Of a stretch of 10,067 nucleotides of DNA, positions 1 to 7,198 are shown piece by piece; within the stretch, counting starts at the first letter, position 1; the number at the start of each line of letters is the position of its first letter. This DNA is from Oscillospiraceae bacterium (GTDB lineage: Bacteria; Bacillota_A; Clostridia; Oscillospirales; Oscillospiraceae): contig JAFYAB010000130.1 in the NCBI GenBank assembly GCA_017540945.1, positions 1 to 10,067 on the forward strand. Direction: 5' to 3'. The notes beneath the pieces are model-generated. The model had not been told where the DNA came from, made no database searches, and saw only the letters and a list, made by a program, of their open reading frames with translations. The position numbers were made by a program, and so were the translations under genes.

Positions 1-160
1 ATGGCAGGCCGGCATGCCTGCCGGCGGCCTGACTTTCTGATTGCGCAGAAAGTCAGCAAAGACGCACCGGGGAGAGGGAAGATTCCGAATCTCTCCCCTC
101 TCCCCGGTCCCCTCTCCCCATTCAAACGGCCAAAAGGGGTCGTCCCCCTTTTGGATATCC
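1..160. repeat. Cluster of four inverted repeats (noncoding mosaic)
   Basis: Four hairpin-forming inverted repeats follow one another. They are GGCAGGC/GCCTGCC (3-9 with 16-22); an 11-bp perfect stem CTGACTTTCTG/CAGAAAGTCAG (29-39 with 46-56, 6-base loop); a 12-bp perfect stem CCGGGGAGAGGG/CCCTCTCCCCGG (67-78 with 96-107), whose interior holds a further short stem AGATTC/GAATCT; and a 10-bp perfect stem CCAAAAGGGG/CCCCTTTTGG (130-139 with 145-154). Open frames here translate to low-complexity Pro/Arg-rich peptides that resemble no protein family. The cluster lies on the 3' side of the minus-strand amylase gene. It looks like dispersed intergenic palindromic repeats; my impression that similar units recur in related gut Clostridia is from memory and unverified. 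No stem is followed by a T-run in either direction. Confidence 0.7.
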
Positions 161-297
161 CCGAGATACCACCAACGCTTGCAGGATTGTTCGTTCCGTG
201 ATCCCGGCCTGCGTTTTACGGATCGTTTGCCTTTCCTGTACAGAACAGCACCAAGGCTGTCTTTTTCATCGTTCAAAAGGCAATTTGAATGATATCA
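161..297. other. Intergenic stretch with no recognised feature
   Basis: No Shine-Dalgarno-preceded reading frame of convincing composition, no tRNA-like arm and no strong hairpin could be found between the palindrome cluster and the heptamer repeat. The base composition is closer to balanced than in the flanking genes. Confidence 0.5.
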
Positions 298-338
298 CAA
301 TTCTCAATTCTCAATTCTCACTTCTCAATTCTCAATTG
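298..338. repeat. Heptanucleotide tandem repeat (CAATTCT)n
   Basis: Just under six head-to-tail copies of the 7-mer CAATTCT start at 298, 305, 312, 319, 326 and 333. The fourth copy reads CACTTCT, and the last is cut to CAATTG. The array lies about 57 bases downstream of the amylase stop codon and outside any credible gene. Seven-base short tandem repeats of this type are prone to slippage and are known in intergenic DNA of several bacterial groups. Confidence 0.9.
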
Positions 339-368
339 CTCCGTGCGGGGCAGACGTGGCGTGCTCTG

Positions 369-389
369 CGGGGCCTGTGGAAGGCCCCG
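369..389 (-). terminator. Hairpin just after the amylase stop (possible terminator)
   Basis: An 8-bp perfect stem, CGGGGCCT/AGGCCCCG (369-376 with 382-389, 5-base loop), begins five bases beyond the amylase stop codon on the minus strand. Its position suits a transcription end or a 3' mRNA-stabilising stem. No T-run follows it on the minus strand, so a classical intrinsic terminator is not shown. Confidence 0.4.
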
Positions 390-394
390 GTGGA

Positions 395-2305
395 TCAGGG
401 GCGCCGCATCTCGCAGTCGAAGAGGTACGCCGTGTGGGGCATGGCGGTCAGGGCGACGGATTTGCCGTCCTCTCCGGGCCGCCAGGTCATGGCCGTGCCG
501 AAGAGATCCCGTTCCCCCGCCGGGGCCGCCGCGCCCAGGGCGGCCAGGGGAAGCCGGAGCTCGCGGGCCCTGTCTTCGGTCGACACCACAGCGACGAGGG
601 CCTCGTCCGCGGTGAAGCGGGCCAGGGCGACGATCCCGCCCTCGGCGCAGAGGAACTTCATACCGCCCCGGCGCAGGGCCTCCCGCCGCCGCTTCAGGGC
701 GATCAGCCCCTGATAGAAGCGGAAGCGCTCCCCCGCCTCGAAATCCGTGTCCCAGGGCATGGGCCAGCGGCAGCCCTCGTTGCCGTCCGGCTCCCCGCCG
801 ATCCCGGCCTCGTCGCCGTAGTAGACGGAGGGGGCGCCCATCAGCAGAAATTGCAGCATCACCGCGCCCCGGTACTCCCCGGGATCCACGGCGGGGTCGT
901 TGTGAAGGCGGCCGATGTCGTGGGAGCCCAGGAGGTTGAACTGGTTCTCCCAGAGGGCGAAGGGCAGCTTCGCCAGATACTGCATCACCCGGTCCTCCAG
1001 CTCCGGAGCGGTGATGCGGCTGCGGACCCGGGCCAGGGCGGGATTCCGCCTCAGGAAGAAATCCCCCTGGCCCACGAACTGCCGGAGGGGACGGCCGCAG
1101 CCCCAGTAGTTCATGGGGGAATCCCACTCGTCGCCCCGGAGGTACTCGCTGCAGTCCCCCCAGTCCTCCGCCAGGATGTAGGCCTGGGGATTCTCGGCCT
1201 TGATGCTCCGCCGGATCTGGGGCCAGAGCTCATGGGCCAGCTGGATCTCGTCGTTCCGGGCGAAGACGTCCGCCACGTCGAAGCGCCAGCCGTCGATGGA
1301 ATAGGGGGGCTTCAGCCACTTTTTCAGCACCGAATCCTCCGCCCGGTAGATCACGTCCCGCAGGGATTCGGAGCGATAGTTCAGCACCGGCAGACCCTCG
1401 ATGCCCCACCAGCCCTTGTAGCTCCCGTCGGGCCCGAAGAAGTACCAGTCCCGCTCCGGGGCCGCGGGGTTGTGATAGGCGCCCACGCTTTTGTCGAACC
1501 AGAGGCAGTCCCGGTTGAACCAGCGGTGGGCGGAGCCGGTGTGGTTGATGGAGATGTCCAGGATCAGCTTCATGCCCGCCTCGTGAAGATCCGCCGAGAG
1601 CCGGGCCAGGGCCTCGTCCCCGCCGAAGTGGGGATCCACGTGGAAGTAGTCCACACAGTCGTATTTGTGGACCGAGGGCGCCCGGAAGATGGGGTTCAGA
1701 TAGAGGGCCGTGACCCCCAGCCCTTGCAGATAGGGGATCTTCCGGCGGATGCCCTCCAGGTCGCCCCCGTAGAAGTCCAGGCAGCGGCCCTCCTCATAGG
1801 ACAGGACCCGGTCCGTCCAGGCCCGGCGCAGGGTCGGATGGCCGTCCACGGCGTATTCCCCCTCCCGGACGTCGTTGGCGGGGTCTCCGTTGCAGAAGCG
1901 CTCCGGGAAGATCTGGTAGAAGACCGCCTCCTTCACCCAGGCGGGCTGGACATAGTCCGCCAGCAGCCGGAAATCCCAGCTCCGCCCGGGCAGGCAGCTG
2001 CTGATCCCCCGCTGGGTATAGAAATAGTGCTCCCCGCCGCTGACCAGGCAGAACTGGTAGCAGACCCGGGGCTCGTTGATCCGCAGCTCCGTCTCATAAT
2101 AGCGCAGGCCCCGGCGGACCGGGCCGGGCTCCATGGCCCGCAGGGTCTCGGCCCCGTTGGGAAAGCTGCGCAGCAGCACCGCGTCCACCGGGGCGTCGGC
2201 GGCGCAGCGGAGCCGCAGCGTCACGGTCTGCCCCAGCCGCGGGGCGGGGGCGGAGACAAAATCCAGAGTGCCGTCGGAATAGACGCTCTCCAGCCAGGCT
2301 TCCAT
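395..2305 (-). CDS. GH13 alpha-glycosidase, neopullulanase / cyclomaltodextrinase / maltogenic amylase type
   Basis: This 636-residue enzyme most likely hydrolyses alpha-1,4 bonds (some relatives also alpha-1,6) in maltodextrins, cyclodextrins or pullulan. Residues 1-120 form a beta-rich N-terminal domain like the CBM34 module of the GH13_20 subfamily. The barrel follows, opening with the typical VFYQIFPERFCNGDP (128-142). The GH13 conserved regions are visible: DISINH (250-255), GWRFDVADV (339-347) with nucleophile Asp343 and Arg341, AEDWGD (379-384) with acid/base Glu380, and LLGSHD (458-463) with His462 and Asp463. A small C-terminal beta domain follows from about 550. There is no signal peptide, so it is inferred to be cytoplasmic. 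Region III reads EDWGD rather than the GEIWH of textbook maltogenic amylases. The start is supported by a GGAGG seven bases upstream. Family is confident; exact substrate is not. Confidence 0.93.
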   Translation of the reverse strand: MEAWLESVYSDGTLDFVSAPAPRLGQTVTLRLRCAADAPVDAVLLRSFPNGAETLRAMEPGPVRRGLRYYETELRINEPRVCYQFCLVSGGEHYFYTQRGISSCLPGRSWDFRLLADYVQPAWVKEAVFYQIFPERFCNGDPANDVREGEYAVDGHPTLRRAWTDRVLSYEEGRCLDFYGGDLEGIRRKIPYLQGLGVTALYLNPIFRAPSVHKYDCVDYFHVDPHFGGDEALARLSADLHEAGMKLILDISINHTGSAHRWFNRDCLWFDKSVGAYHNPAAPERDWYFFGPDGSYKGWWGIEGLPVLNYRSESLRDVIYRAEDSVLKKWLKPPYSIDGWRFDVADVFARNDEIQLAHELWPQIRRSIKAENPQAYILAEDWGDCSEYLRGDEWDSPMNYWGCGRPLRQFVGQGDFFLRRNPALARVRSRITAPELEDRVMQYLAKLPFALWENQFNLLGSHDIGRLHNDPAVDPGEYRGAVMLQFLLMGAPSVYYGDEAGIGGEPDGNEGCRWPMPWDTDFEAGERFRFYQGLIALKRRREALRRGGMKFLCAEGGIVALARFTADEALVAVVSTEDRARELRLPLAALGAAAPAGERDLFGTAMTWRPGEDGKSVALTAMPHTAYLFDCEMRRP

Positions 2306-2312
2306 GGGCGCA

Positions 2313-2317
2313 CCTCC
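2313..2317 (-). promoter_or_regulatory. Ribosome binding site of the amylase gene
   Basis: On the minus strand GGAGG stands seven bases before the ATG at 2305-2303. This fixes the start codon; no better in-frame alternative lies upstream. Confidence 0.8.
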
Positions 2318-2321
2318 ATTG

Positions 2322-2349
2322 TTCAGGGATTAGGGATTCAGGATTCAGG
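2322..2349 (-). repeat. Heptanucleotide tandem repeat in the amylase 5' leader
   Basis: Four 7-base units on the plus strand, TTCAGGG, ATTAGGG, ATTCAGG and ATTCAGG, correspond on the coding (minus) strand to copies of CCTGAAT and slight variants. The array lies between the predicted transcription start (about 2352) and the ribosome binding site, so it would form most of the untranslated leader. It is a different heptamer from the one at 298-338. Confidence 0.75.
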
Positions 2350-2358
2350 ACTATTTTC

Positions 2359-2387
2359 ATCATACCACAGGGTTTTTCGCGGCGCAA
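2359..2387 (-). promoter_or_regulatory. Predicted sigma-A promoter of the amylase gene
   Basis: On the minus strand, -35 TTGCGC (2387-2382), a 17-base spacer and -10 TATGAT (2364-2359) preceded by TGG give an extended -10 promoter. The -35 is weak (TTG only). Transcription would start near 2352, giving a leader of about 47 bases made largely of the heptamer repeat. Confidence 0.55.
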
Positions 2388-2389
2388 GA

Positions 2390-2418
2390 TTGAATTCGAT
2401 TTGCGGACGTGATATAAT
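2390..2418 (+). promoter_or_regulatory. Predicted sigma-A promoter of the ABC transporter operon
   Basis: -35 TTGAAT (2390-2395), a 17-base spacer and a consensus -10 TATAAT (2413-2418) with an extended TGA immediately before it. Only two bases separate this -35 from the -35 of the opposing amylase promoter, so polymerase binding at the two promoters probably interferes. The predicted start is near 2425, about 40 bases before the ATPase ATG. Confidence 0.75.
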
Positions 2419-2464
2419 AATTTGATACGATCATACAACAAGCTGCGAAAGGGCGGGTGCGGTC

Positions 2465-3166
2465 ATGGCTTACATCGAAATGAAGGGCGTGACCCGGGTC
2501 TATGAGACCGGGGACGTGAAGATCCACGCGCTGAACGGGGTGGATCTGCAGATCGAGCAGGGGGAGCTGGCCATCATCGTGGGACCCAGCGGCGCCGGCA
2601 AGACCACCCTGCTGAACCTGCTGGGGGGCATGGACGTGGCCTCCTCCGGCTCCATCCGGGTGGACGGCCGGGAGATCGTGGGCCTCCGGGGCCGGGAGCT
2701 GACCCGCTACCGCCGCCTGGACATCGGCTTCGTCTTTCAGTTCTACAACCTGGTGGGCAATCTCACCGCCCTGGAAAACGTGGAGCTGGCGGGGCAGATC
2801 TGCCCCAATCCCATACCCGCGGCGGAGGCCCTGGAGAAGGTGGGCCTGGGAGAGCGGATGCAGAACTTCCCCGCCCAGCTCTCCGGCGGCGAGCAGCAGC
2901 GGGTGGCCATCGCCCGGGCCCTGGCCAAGCGGCCCAAGCTCCTGCTCTGCGACGAGCCCACCGGCGCGCTGGACTACGCCACCGGCAAGGAGGTGCTTCG
3001 GCTGCTGCAGGACAGCTGCCGTCGGGACGGTATGACCGTCGTGATCATCACCCACAACTCCGCCCTGATGCCCATGGGGGACCGGGTCGTCCGGATCCGC
3101 AGCGGCCGGGTGCTGGAGAGCTGGGTCAACCGGAAACCCACGGATATTGAAAGGATCGAATGGTAG
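2465..3166 (+). CDS. ABC transporter ATP-binding protein, MacB/LolD/FtsE type
   Basis: This 233-residue cytoplasmic ATPase powers the adjacent permease. All nucleotide-binding motifs are intact: Walker [10 protein letters not shown] (40-48), Q-loop Gln92 in FVFQFYNL, signature LSGGEQQ (139-145), Walker B LLLCDEPT (159-166) with catalytic Glu164, D-loop GALD (167-170) and H-loop His197. The FQFYNL after the Q-loop and EPTGALD in place of EPTSALD are usual for the MacB/LolD/YknY class serving FtsX-fold permeases. Its length is normal for the class. A moderate AAAGGG lies 11 bases upstream of the ATG. The gene overlaps the permease by 7 bases, which indicates translational coupling. The substrate cannot be read from the sequence. 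Confidence 0.95.
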   Translation: MAYIEMKGVTRVYETGDVKIHALNGVDLQIEQGELAIIVGPSGAGKTTLLNLLGGMDVASSGSIRVDGREIVGLRGRELTRYRRLDIGFVFQFYNLVGNLTALENVELAGQICPNPIPAAEALEKVGLGERMQNFPAQLSGGEQQRVAIARALAKRPKLLLCDEPTGALDYATGKEVLRLLQDSCRRDGMTVVIITHNSALMPMGDRVVRIRSGRVLESWVNRKPTDIERIEW

Positions 3167-6100
3167 TGAACAAGAGCCTGCGCACAGATCTGGCGCGGGA
3201 GATCCGGCGGTCCCTGCCCCGCTTTCTGTCCATTCTGCTGATGGTGGCCCTGGGCGTCATGTTCCTGGTGGGCCTCCGCTCCGCCGCCCCCGATATGCGG
3301 ATCACGGCGGACGACTACTTTGACCGGCGGCAGATGTTCGACCTTCAGCTCTTCTCCACCCTGGGCCTCACGGACGGGGATCTGGAGGCCCTTCGGGGGC
3401 TGGAGGGCGTGGAGGCAGCGGCGGGCGGCAGGGTCCTGGACGGCACCCTGACGCTGGGCAACGTACAGAAGGTGGTCAAGCTCCACAGCCTGACCCCCGG
3501 CTTTGCCACGCCCATTTTGAAGGAGGGCCGGTTGCCGGAGCGGGCGGGCGAGTGCGCCCTGGACCCCCGGCTGACGGGCTCCGTCCCGGCCAGGCCGGGC
3601 AGCCGGATCCAGCTGGCGATCCCCGGCGACCAGGGCCTGGTCTGCGAGGAATACACCGTGGTGGGGCTGGCGGAGAGCCCCCTCTATATCTCCATCGACC
3701 GGGGCACCTCCACCCTGGGGGACGGCTCCGTGGCGGGCTTCGTCCTGCTGACGGCGGACAGCTTCGACATGGACGCCTGGACCGTGGCCTATCTCCGGGC
3801 CGAGGGGGCCGCGGCCCTGGACGCCTACGGGCCGGAATACGAGGCGCTGACCGACGCCCTCCGCGCCCGGGCGGAGCCCCTGCTGAAGACCCGGGCCGCG
3901 GAGCGCTACGACTTCCTGCGGGAGGACGGGGCCCGGCAGCTGCAAGAGGGCCGGGAGGCCCTGGAGACGGGCCAGGCCGAGGCCAGGGCCCGGCTGGTGG
4001 AGGCCGAGGCCCGGCTGGCCGAAGGCCGGGCAAAGCTGGACGCGGGCTGGGCGGAGCTGGAGCAGGGCAAGGCCGACTATGAGACCGGCCTGCGGGAGGG
4101 CCGGGAGGCCCTGGACGCCGCCAAGGCCCGGCTGGAGCAGGGCCGGCAGGAGCTGGCCTCCGCCGCCGTCCGGCTCTCCGCGGCCCGGGGCGGTCTGGCC
4201 ATGCTGCGGCAGATGGCGGCGGAGAACAACGCCAACGCCCGGCAGAACACCCGGCAGGCAGAGCAGCGCCTCTCCCAGAAGCAGGCGGCGATCCCCGCCC
4301 TGGAGGAGCGGGCGGCCGCCGCCCACCGGGAGGCCGAGGACTACGAGGAGGCCTGGCGGAAGAACGCGGCGGCGGCCCTGCTGCCCGGCCAGGAGCCGGA
4401 CCCGGACTACACCCTGGAGGGGCTGGCGAGCCTGCTGTTCCGGGCCTCCCTGGAGGACGCCCTGCTGGACGCCGCCCGCCGGGATCTGGACCAGGCGAAA
4501 ACGGCCTATGCCGAGGCAAAGGCCGCCCAGAGCCGCAGCGAGCGGGAAAACGCCGCCAAGCTCGCCGACGCCCAGGCCCAGCTGGCCGCGGGCGAGGCCG
4601 CCTATCAGGCGGGCCAGGCGCAGCTGGAGGCCGGCCGGGAGGCCCTGCGTCAGGGAGAGGCGGACTATGAGACCCAAAGCGCCGAGGGCGCCCGGGCTCT
4701 GGAGGAGGGCGAGGCGGAGCTCCGGCGCCGGGAGGCGGAATACGCCGAAGGGCTGGAGGCCCTGGAGACCGGAAGGCAGGAGGCCGAGACCGCCCTGGCC
4801 GAGGGCCGGGACAAGCTGGACCGGGCCGCCCGGCAGCTTCGGGAGCTCCGCCCCGCGGAGAGCTACGTGCTGGACCGCCACAGCAACTACGGCTTTGTCA
4901 GCTACGACCAGAACGCGGAGCGCATGGCCAAGCTGGCGGCCATGTTCCCCCTGATCTTCTATCTGGTGTCGGCCCTGGTCTGCCTCACCACCATGACCCG
5001 CATGGTGGAGGAGGAGCGGACCCAGATCGGCGCCGTCAAGTCCCTGGGCTACGGCACCGGCGCCATCGCCGCCAAGTACCTGCTCTACGGGGCCCTGGCC
5101 GCGGCCATCGGCGCTCTGCTGGGGACCATCGTGGGCACCACCCTGATCCCCTGGGTCATTTTCAGCTCCTACGCCATCATGTACAATCTGCCGAAGCTCT
5201 GTCTGCGGGTCCACTGGGGGCTCTGCCTGGGGGCCGCCGGCGCGGGCCTGGCCCTGACCCTGGGGGCCACCGCCTGGGCCATGGGGGCCACCGCCCGCCA
5301 GACCCCGGCGGCCCTGCTGCGGCCCAAGGCCCCCAAGCCCGGCAAGCGCATCCTGCTGGAGCGCTTCGGCCCCCTCTGGCGGCGGCTGAGCTTCTCCATG
5401 AAGGTCTCCGCCCGGAACCTCTTCCGCTACAAGAAGCGGCTCTTTATGACCGTGATCGGCGTGGCGGGCTGCACGGCCCTGCTGATCGCCGGTCTGGGGC
5501 TCCACAGCAGCATTTTCGACATCCTGGACGTCCAGTTCTTCGAGCTCTACCGCTACGACGTCCAGCTGAGCCTGGACCCCGCCTCCCAGGGGGCGGCGGA
5601 GCGGGTGGAGGCGCTGCTGGCCCGGCGGCCGGAGCTGGACGGCTGGACCAGCCTTTACAGCCGCTCCGTCCGCTTCTCCGCCGGGAACGAGTCCGTGGAG
5701 GGCTATGTGAGCGTCACGGACGACCCGGAGGGCCTGGCCCGGCAGATCCTGCTGCGGGACATGGACAGCAAGGCCCCGGTGCAGCTGCCCGAGTCCGGGG
5801 CCCTGATCGACCTCAAGCTGGCGGAGCTGCTGGAGCTGTCGCCCGGGGATTCGCTGGACGTGGACATCGGCCGCCCCGTCAGCCTGCGGGTGGAGGCCGT
5901 GCGGGAGCACTACGTCTACCACTACGCCCTTATGACCCGGGAAAGCTACGCCGCCGCCACCGGCGAGCGCCCGGCGGACAACGAGTATCTGATCTCCCTG
6001 GCGGAGCCCGACGAGGCGCTCGCCTCCGCCCTGTGCCGGGATCTGATGCGCATCGAGGGGGTCCAGAACGTCACCAACAAGACCGCCATGGCCGGCAGCT

Positions 6101-6522
6101 TCCGCAAGACCCTGGAGGTGGTGAACGCCGCGGTGATGATTATCGTCCTCTCGGCGGCGGCCCTGGCCTTCGTGGTGCTCTACAATCTGACCAACATCAA
6201 CGTGACCGAGCGGATCCGGGAGCTGGCCACCATCAAGGTCCTGGGCTTCTACGACCCGGAGCTCGCCATGTACATCTACCGGGAGAACCTGGTCCTCACG
6301 GTCCTGGGGGTCCTTCTGGGCCAGCCCGCGGGCAAGCTGCTCTGCGGCTTTCTGATCCGCACCATCGAGATGGACATCGTGATGTTCGGCCGGGATCCCA
6401 AGACGGAGAACTACCTGCTCTCGGTGCTTTTGAGCTTCTGCTTCGCCGCCCTGGTGAACCTGATGATGTATTTCCGCCTGAAGAAAATCGACATGGTGCA
6501 GGCCCTGAAATCCGTGGAATGA
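3160..6522 (+). CDS. Large FtsX-family ABC permease with extracellular coiled-coil hairpin
   Basis: The 1120-residue protein has the duplicated FtsX/MacB layout. Residues 21-40 form TM1. A mixed extracellular domain (about 45-225) is followed by a very long charged Glu/Ala/Arg-rich coiled coil (about 225-563), apparently a hairpin with a Pro/Gly-containing turn near 405-425. TM2 to TM4 are at about 595-612, 638-665 and 687-709. A second half follows with TM5 (762-783), an extracellular domain (about 785-985) and TM6 to TM8 (988-1011, 1043-1066, 1084-1104). The paired FtsX motifs ERTQIGAVKSLGY (619-631) and ERIRELATIKVLGF (1017-1030) show the internal duplication. It should work with the overlapping ATPase as a type VII (mechanotransmission) ABC system. 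Coiled-coil inserts like this are seen in some Firmicutes FtsX proteins and resemble YhgE/Pip-type segments; the substrate is unknown. Start: ATG 3160 has AAAGGA only four bases upstream, so GTG 3166 is a possible alternative. Confidence 0.93.
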   Translation: MVVNKSLRTDLAREIRRSLPRFLSILLMVALGVMFLVGLRSAAPDMRITADDYFDRRQMFDLQLFSTLGLTDGDLEALRGLEGVEAAAGGRVLDGTLTLGNVQKVVKLHSLTPGFATPILKEGRLPERAGECALDPRLTGSVPARPGSRIQLAIPGDQGLVCEEYTVVGLAESPLYISIDRGTSTLGDGSVAGFVLLTADSFDMDAWTVAYLRAEGAAALDAYGPEYEALTDALRARAEPLLKTRAAERYDFLREDGARQLQEGREALETGQAEARARLVEAEARLAEGRAKLDAGWAELEQGKADYETGLREGREALDAAKARLEQGRQELASAAVRLSAARGGLAMLRQMAAENNANARQNTRQAEQRLSQKQAAIPALEERAAAAHREAEDYEEAWRKNAAAALLPGQEPDPDYTLEGLASLLFRASLEDALLDAARRDLDQAKTAYAEAKAAQSRSERENAAKLADAQAQLAAGEAAYQAGQAQLEAGREALRQGEADYETQSAEGARALEEGEAELRRREAEYAEGLEALETGRQEAETALAEGRDKLDRAARQLRELRPAESYVLDRHSNYGFVSYDQNAERMAKLAAMFPLIFYLVSALVCLTTMTRMVEEERTQIGAVKSLGYGTGAIAAKYLLYGALAAAIGALLGTIVGTTLIPWVIFSSYAIMYNLPKLCLRVHWGLCLGAAGAGLALTLGATAWAMGATARQTPAALLRPKAPKPGKRILLERFGPLWRRLSFSMKVSARNLFRYKKRLFMTVIGVAGCTALLIAGLGLHSSIFDILDVQFFELYRYDVQLSLDPASQGAAERVEALLARRPELDGWTSLYSRSVRFSAGNESVEGYVSVTDDPEGLARQILLRDMDSKAPVQLPESGALIDLKLAELLELSPGDSLDVDIGRPVSLRVEAVREHYVYHYALMTRESYAAATGERPADNEYLISLAEPDEALASALCRDLMRIEGVQNVTNKTAMAGSFRKTLEVVNAAVMIIVLSAAALAFVVLYNLTNINVTERIRELATIKVLGFYDPELAMYIYRENLVLTVLGVLLGQPAGKLLCGFLIRTIEMDIVMFGRDPKTENYLLSVLLSFCFAALVNLMMYFRLKKIDMVQALKSVE

Positions 6523-6611
6523 GCGCATCCGCCTGTTTTGTGGGTTTTGGCGAAATTATTTTGGTAAAAATGTTGAAAATCACGAAAGTTTTTTGTAAAT
6601 GAGAAAAAAGC
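6523..6611. other. AT-rich gap with A/T-tracts
   Basis: Composition switches abruptly from GC-rich coding DNA to AT-rich DNA after the permease stop. A six-T tract (6589-6594) and a six-A tract (6604-6609) form a quasi-palindrome, AAAGTTTTTT (6585-6594) with AAAAAAGCTTT (6604-6614, one extra G). No convincing GC-rich terminator stem for the ABC operon was found. The phased tracts may bend DNA upstream of the regulator promoter, which would suit an Lrp-type protein. Confidence 0.4.
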
Positions 6612-6630
6612 TTTACTTTTTATCGTAAAG
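6611..6630. promoter_or_regulatory. Inverted repeat overlapping the -35 region (candidate operator)
   Basis: CTTTAC (6611-6616) and GTAAAG (6625-6630) form a perfect 6-bp inverted repeat with an 8-base AT-rich centre. It lies directly over the -35 and spacer of the promoter of the Lrp-type gene. The position suggests an autoregulatory binding site; which protein binds is inference. Confidence 0.4.
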
Positions 6631-6639
6631 TGCTACAAT
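6612..6639 (+). promoter_or_regulatory. Predicted promoter of the Lrp-type regulator (and perhaps pnt)
   Basis: -35 TTTACT (6612-6617), a 16-base spacer and -10 TACAAT (6634-6639) preceded by TGC, giving an extended -10. The start would fall near 6646, about 26 bases before the ATG, leaving a short leader that contains the Shine-Dalgarno AAGGGAGGG (6655-6663). Confidence 0.65.
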
Positions 6640-6671
6640 AAAAAGGAAGAATACAAGGGAGGGTTTGAGCT

Positions 6672-7121
6672 ATGGACGCGCTGGATCTGAAGATCCTCGG
6701 CTGCCTCAAGAAGAACGCCCGCGCAAACGCCACTGAGATCGGCTCCCGCATCAATCTGTCCACCTCCGCCGTCATCGAACGCATCCGCAAGATGGAAACC
6801 TCCGGCCTGATCCGCCAGTACACCCTGCTGCTGGATCCCCGGCAGGAGGCCTCCCTGGCCGCCTTCATCAACATCCGGCTGGAGCACCCCAAGTTCTACG
6901 AGGGCTTCGTGGAGGCCGTCAAGGCCCACGGCTCCGTCTCCGAGTGCTACTACGTTGCCGGCGAGTTCGACTTCATCCTCAAGGCGGTGATCACCGGGGA
7001 GCAGACCCTGGAGCGGGTGCTCAACGACGTGAAATCCATCCCCGGCGTCTCCCTGACCCGGACCAGCGTGGTGCTCTCCACCAACAAGCGGGAAATCTGC
7101 ACCCTGCCCGCGGAGGAGTAA
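6672..7121 (+). CDS. Lrp/AsnC-family transcriptional regulator
   Basis: At 149 residues the length is typical of feast/famine regulators. Residues 1-60 form a winged helix-turn-helix: MDALDLKILGCLKKNARAN at the N-terminus, and a recognition helix in LSTSAVIERIRKME (29-42) closely matching the family pattern. Residues about 62-145 are the RAM/AsnC ligand-sensing domain, with the beta-strand segment VAGEFDFILKAV (95-106) that carries the usual Gly and Asp (G97, D100). Such proteins form octamers or dimers-of-dimers that respond to amino acids. A strong AAGGGAGGG lies eight bases upstream of the ATG. The gene has its own promoter and precedes the pnt genes by 77 bases on the same strand, so control of itself and of pnt is plausible. 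The ligand is not identifiable. Confidence 0.93.
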   Translation: MDALDLKILGCLKKNARANATEIGSRINLSTSAVIERIRKMETSGLIRQYTLLLDPRQEASLAAFINIRLEHPKFYEGFVEAVKAHGSVSECYYVAGEFDFILKAVITGEQTLERVLNDVKSIPGVSLTRTSVVLSTNKREICTLPAEE

Positions 7122-7145
7122 CGCGCTGTCATGCTTCGTAGTCTT

Positions 7146-7159
7146 CCCGCACAGGCGGG
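7146..7159 (+). other. Small GC hairpin between the regulator gene and pntAA
   Basis: CCCGC-ACAG-GCGGG forms a 5-bp stem with a 4-base loop. The sequence after it is mixed and not T-rich, so it is at most a weak attenuator or processing site. It leaves the regulator and pntAA possibly co-transcribed. Confidence 0.25.
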
Positions 7160-7183
7160 TGGCAATATTACATTTCAATTATG

Positions 7184-7189
7184 AAAGGA
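7184..7189 (+). promoter_or_regulatory. Ribosome binding site deciding the pntAA start
   Basis: AAAGGA stands nine bases before the ATG at 7199. An in-frame ATG at 7181 has no Shine-Dalgarno upstream and would place this site inside the coding region, so 7199 is preferred. Confidence 0.7.
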
Positions 7190-7198
7190 TCTGTTCTT

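Noticed and set aside
1..201. Possible 66-residue gene at the left edge
   Set aside because: It consists of translated inverted repeats, has no visible ribosome binding site within the window and a composition unlike a protein.
298..338. Heptamer array as CRISPR or an iteron-type origin
   Set aside because: The 7-bp unit has no spacer, and there is no replication initiator gene or DnaA-box cluster nearby.
356..2425. Plus-strand open frame of 689 codons opposite the amylase
   Set aside because: No domain and composition typical of an antisense shadow; the minus-strand frame holds all GH13 regions.
2974..6528. Minus-strand open frame of 1184 codons opposite the permease
   Set aside because: It mirrors the GC-rich permease gene codon for codon, has Gly/Gln/Leu-rich low-complexity composition and no domain; the plus-strand protein has clear FtsX motifs.
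6523..6600. Intrinsic terminator after the permease
   Set aside because: Only a 4-bp CGCC/GGCG pairing with a long loop and scattered T-tracts could be found; not enough for a terminator call.
7181..7198. Earlier in-frame ATG for pntAA
   Set aside because: No Shine-Dalgarno precedes it, and it would add six residues before the conserved VIGIPREI start while swallowing the AAAGGA site.
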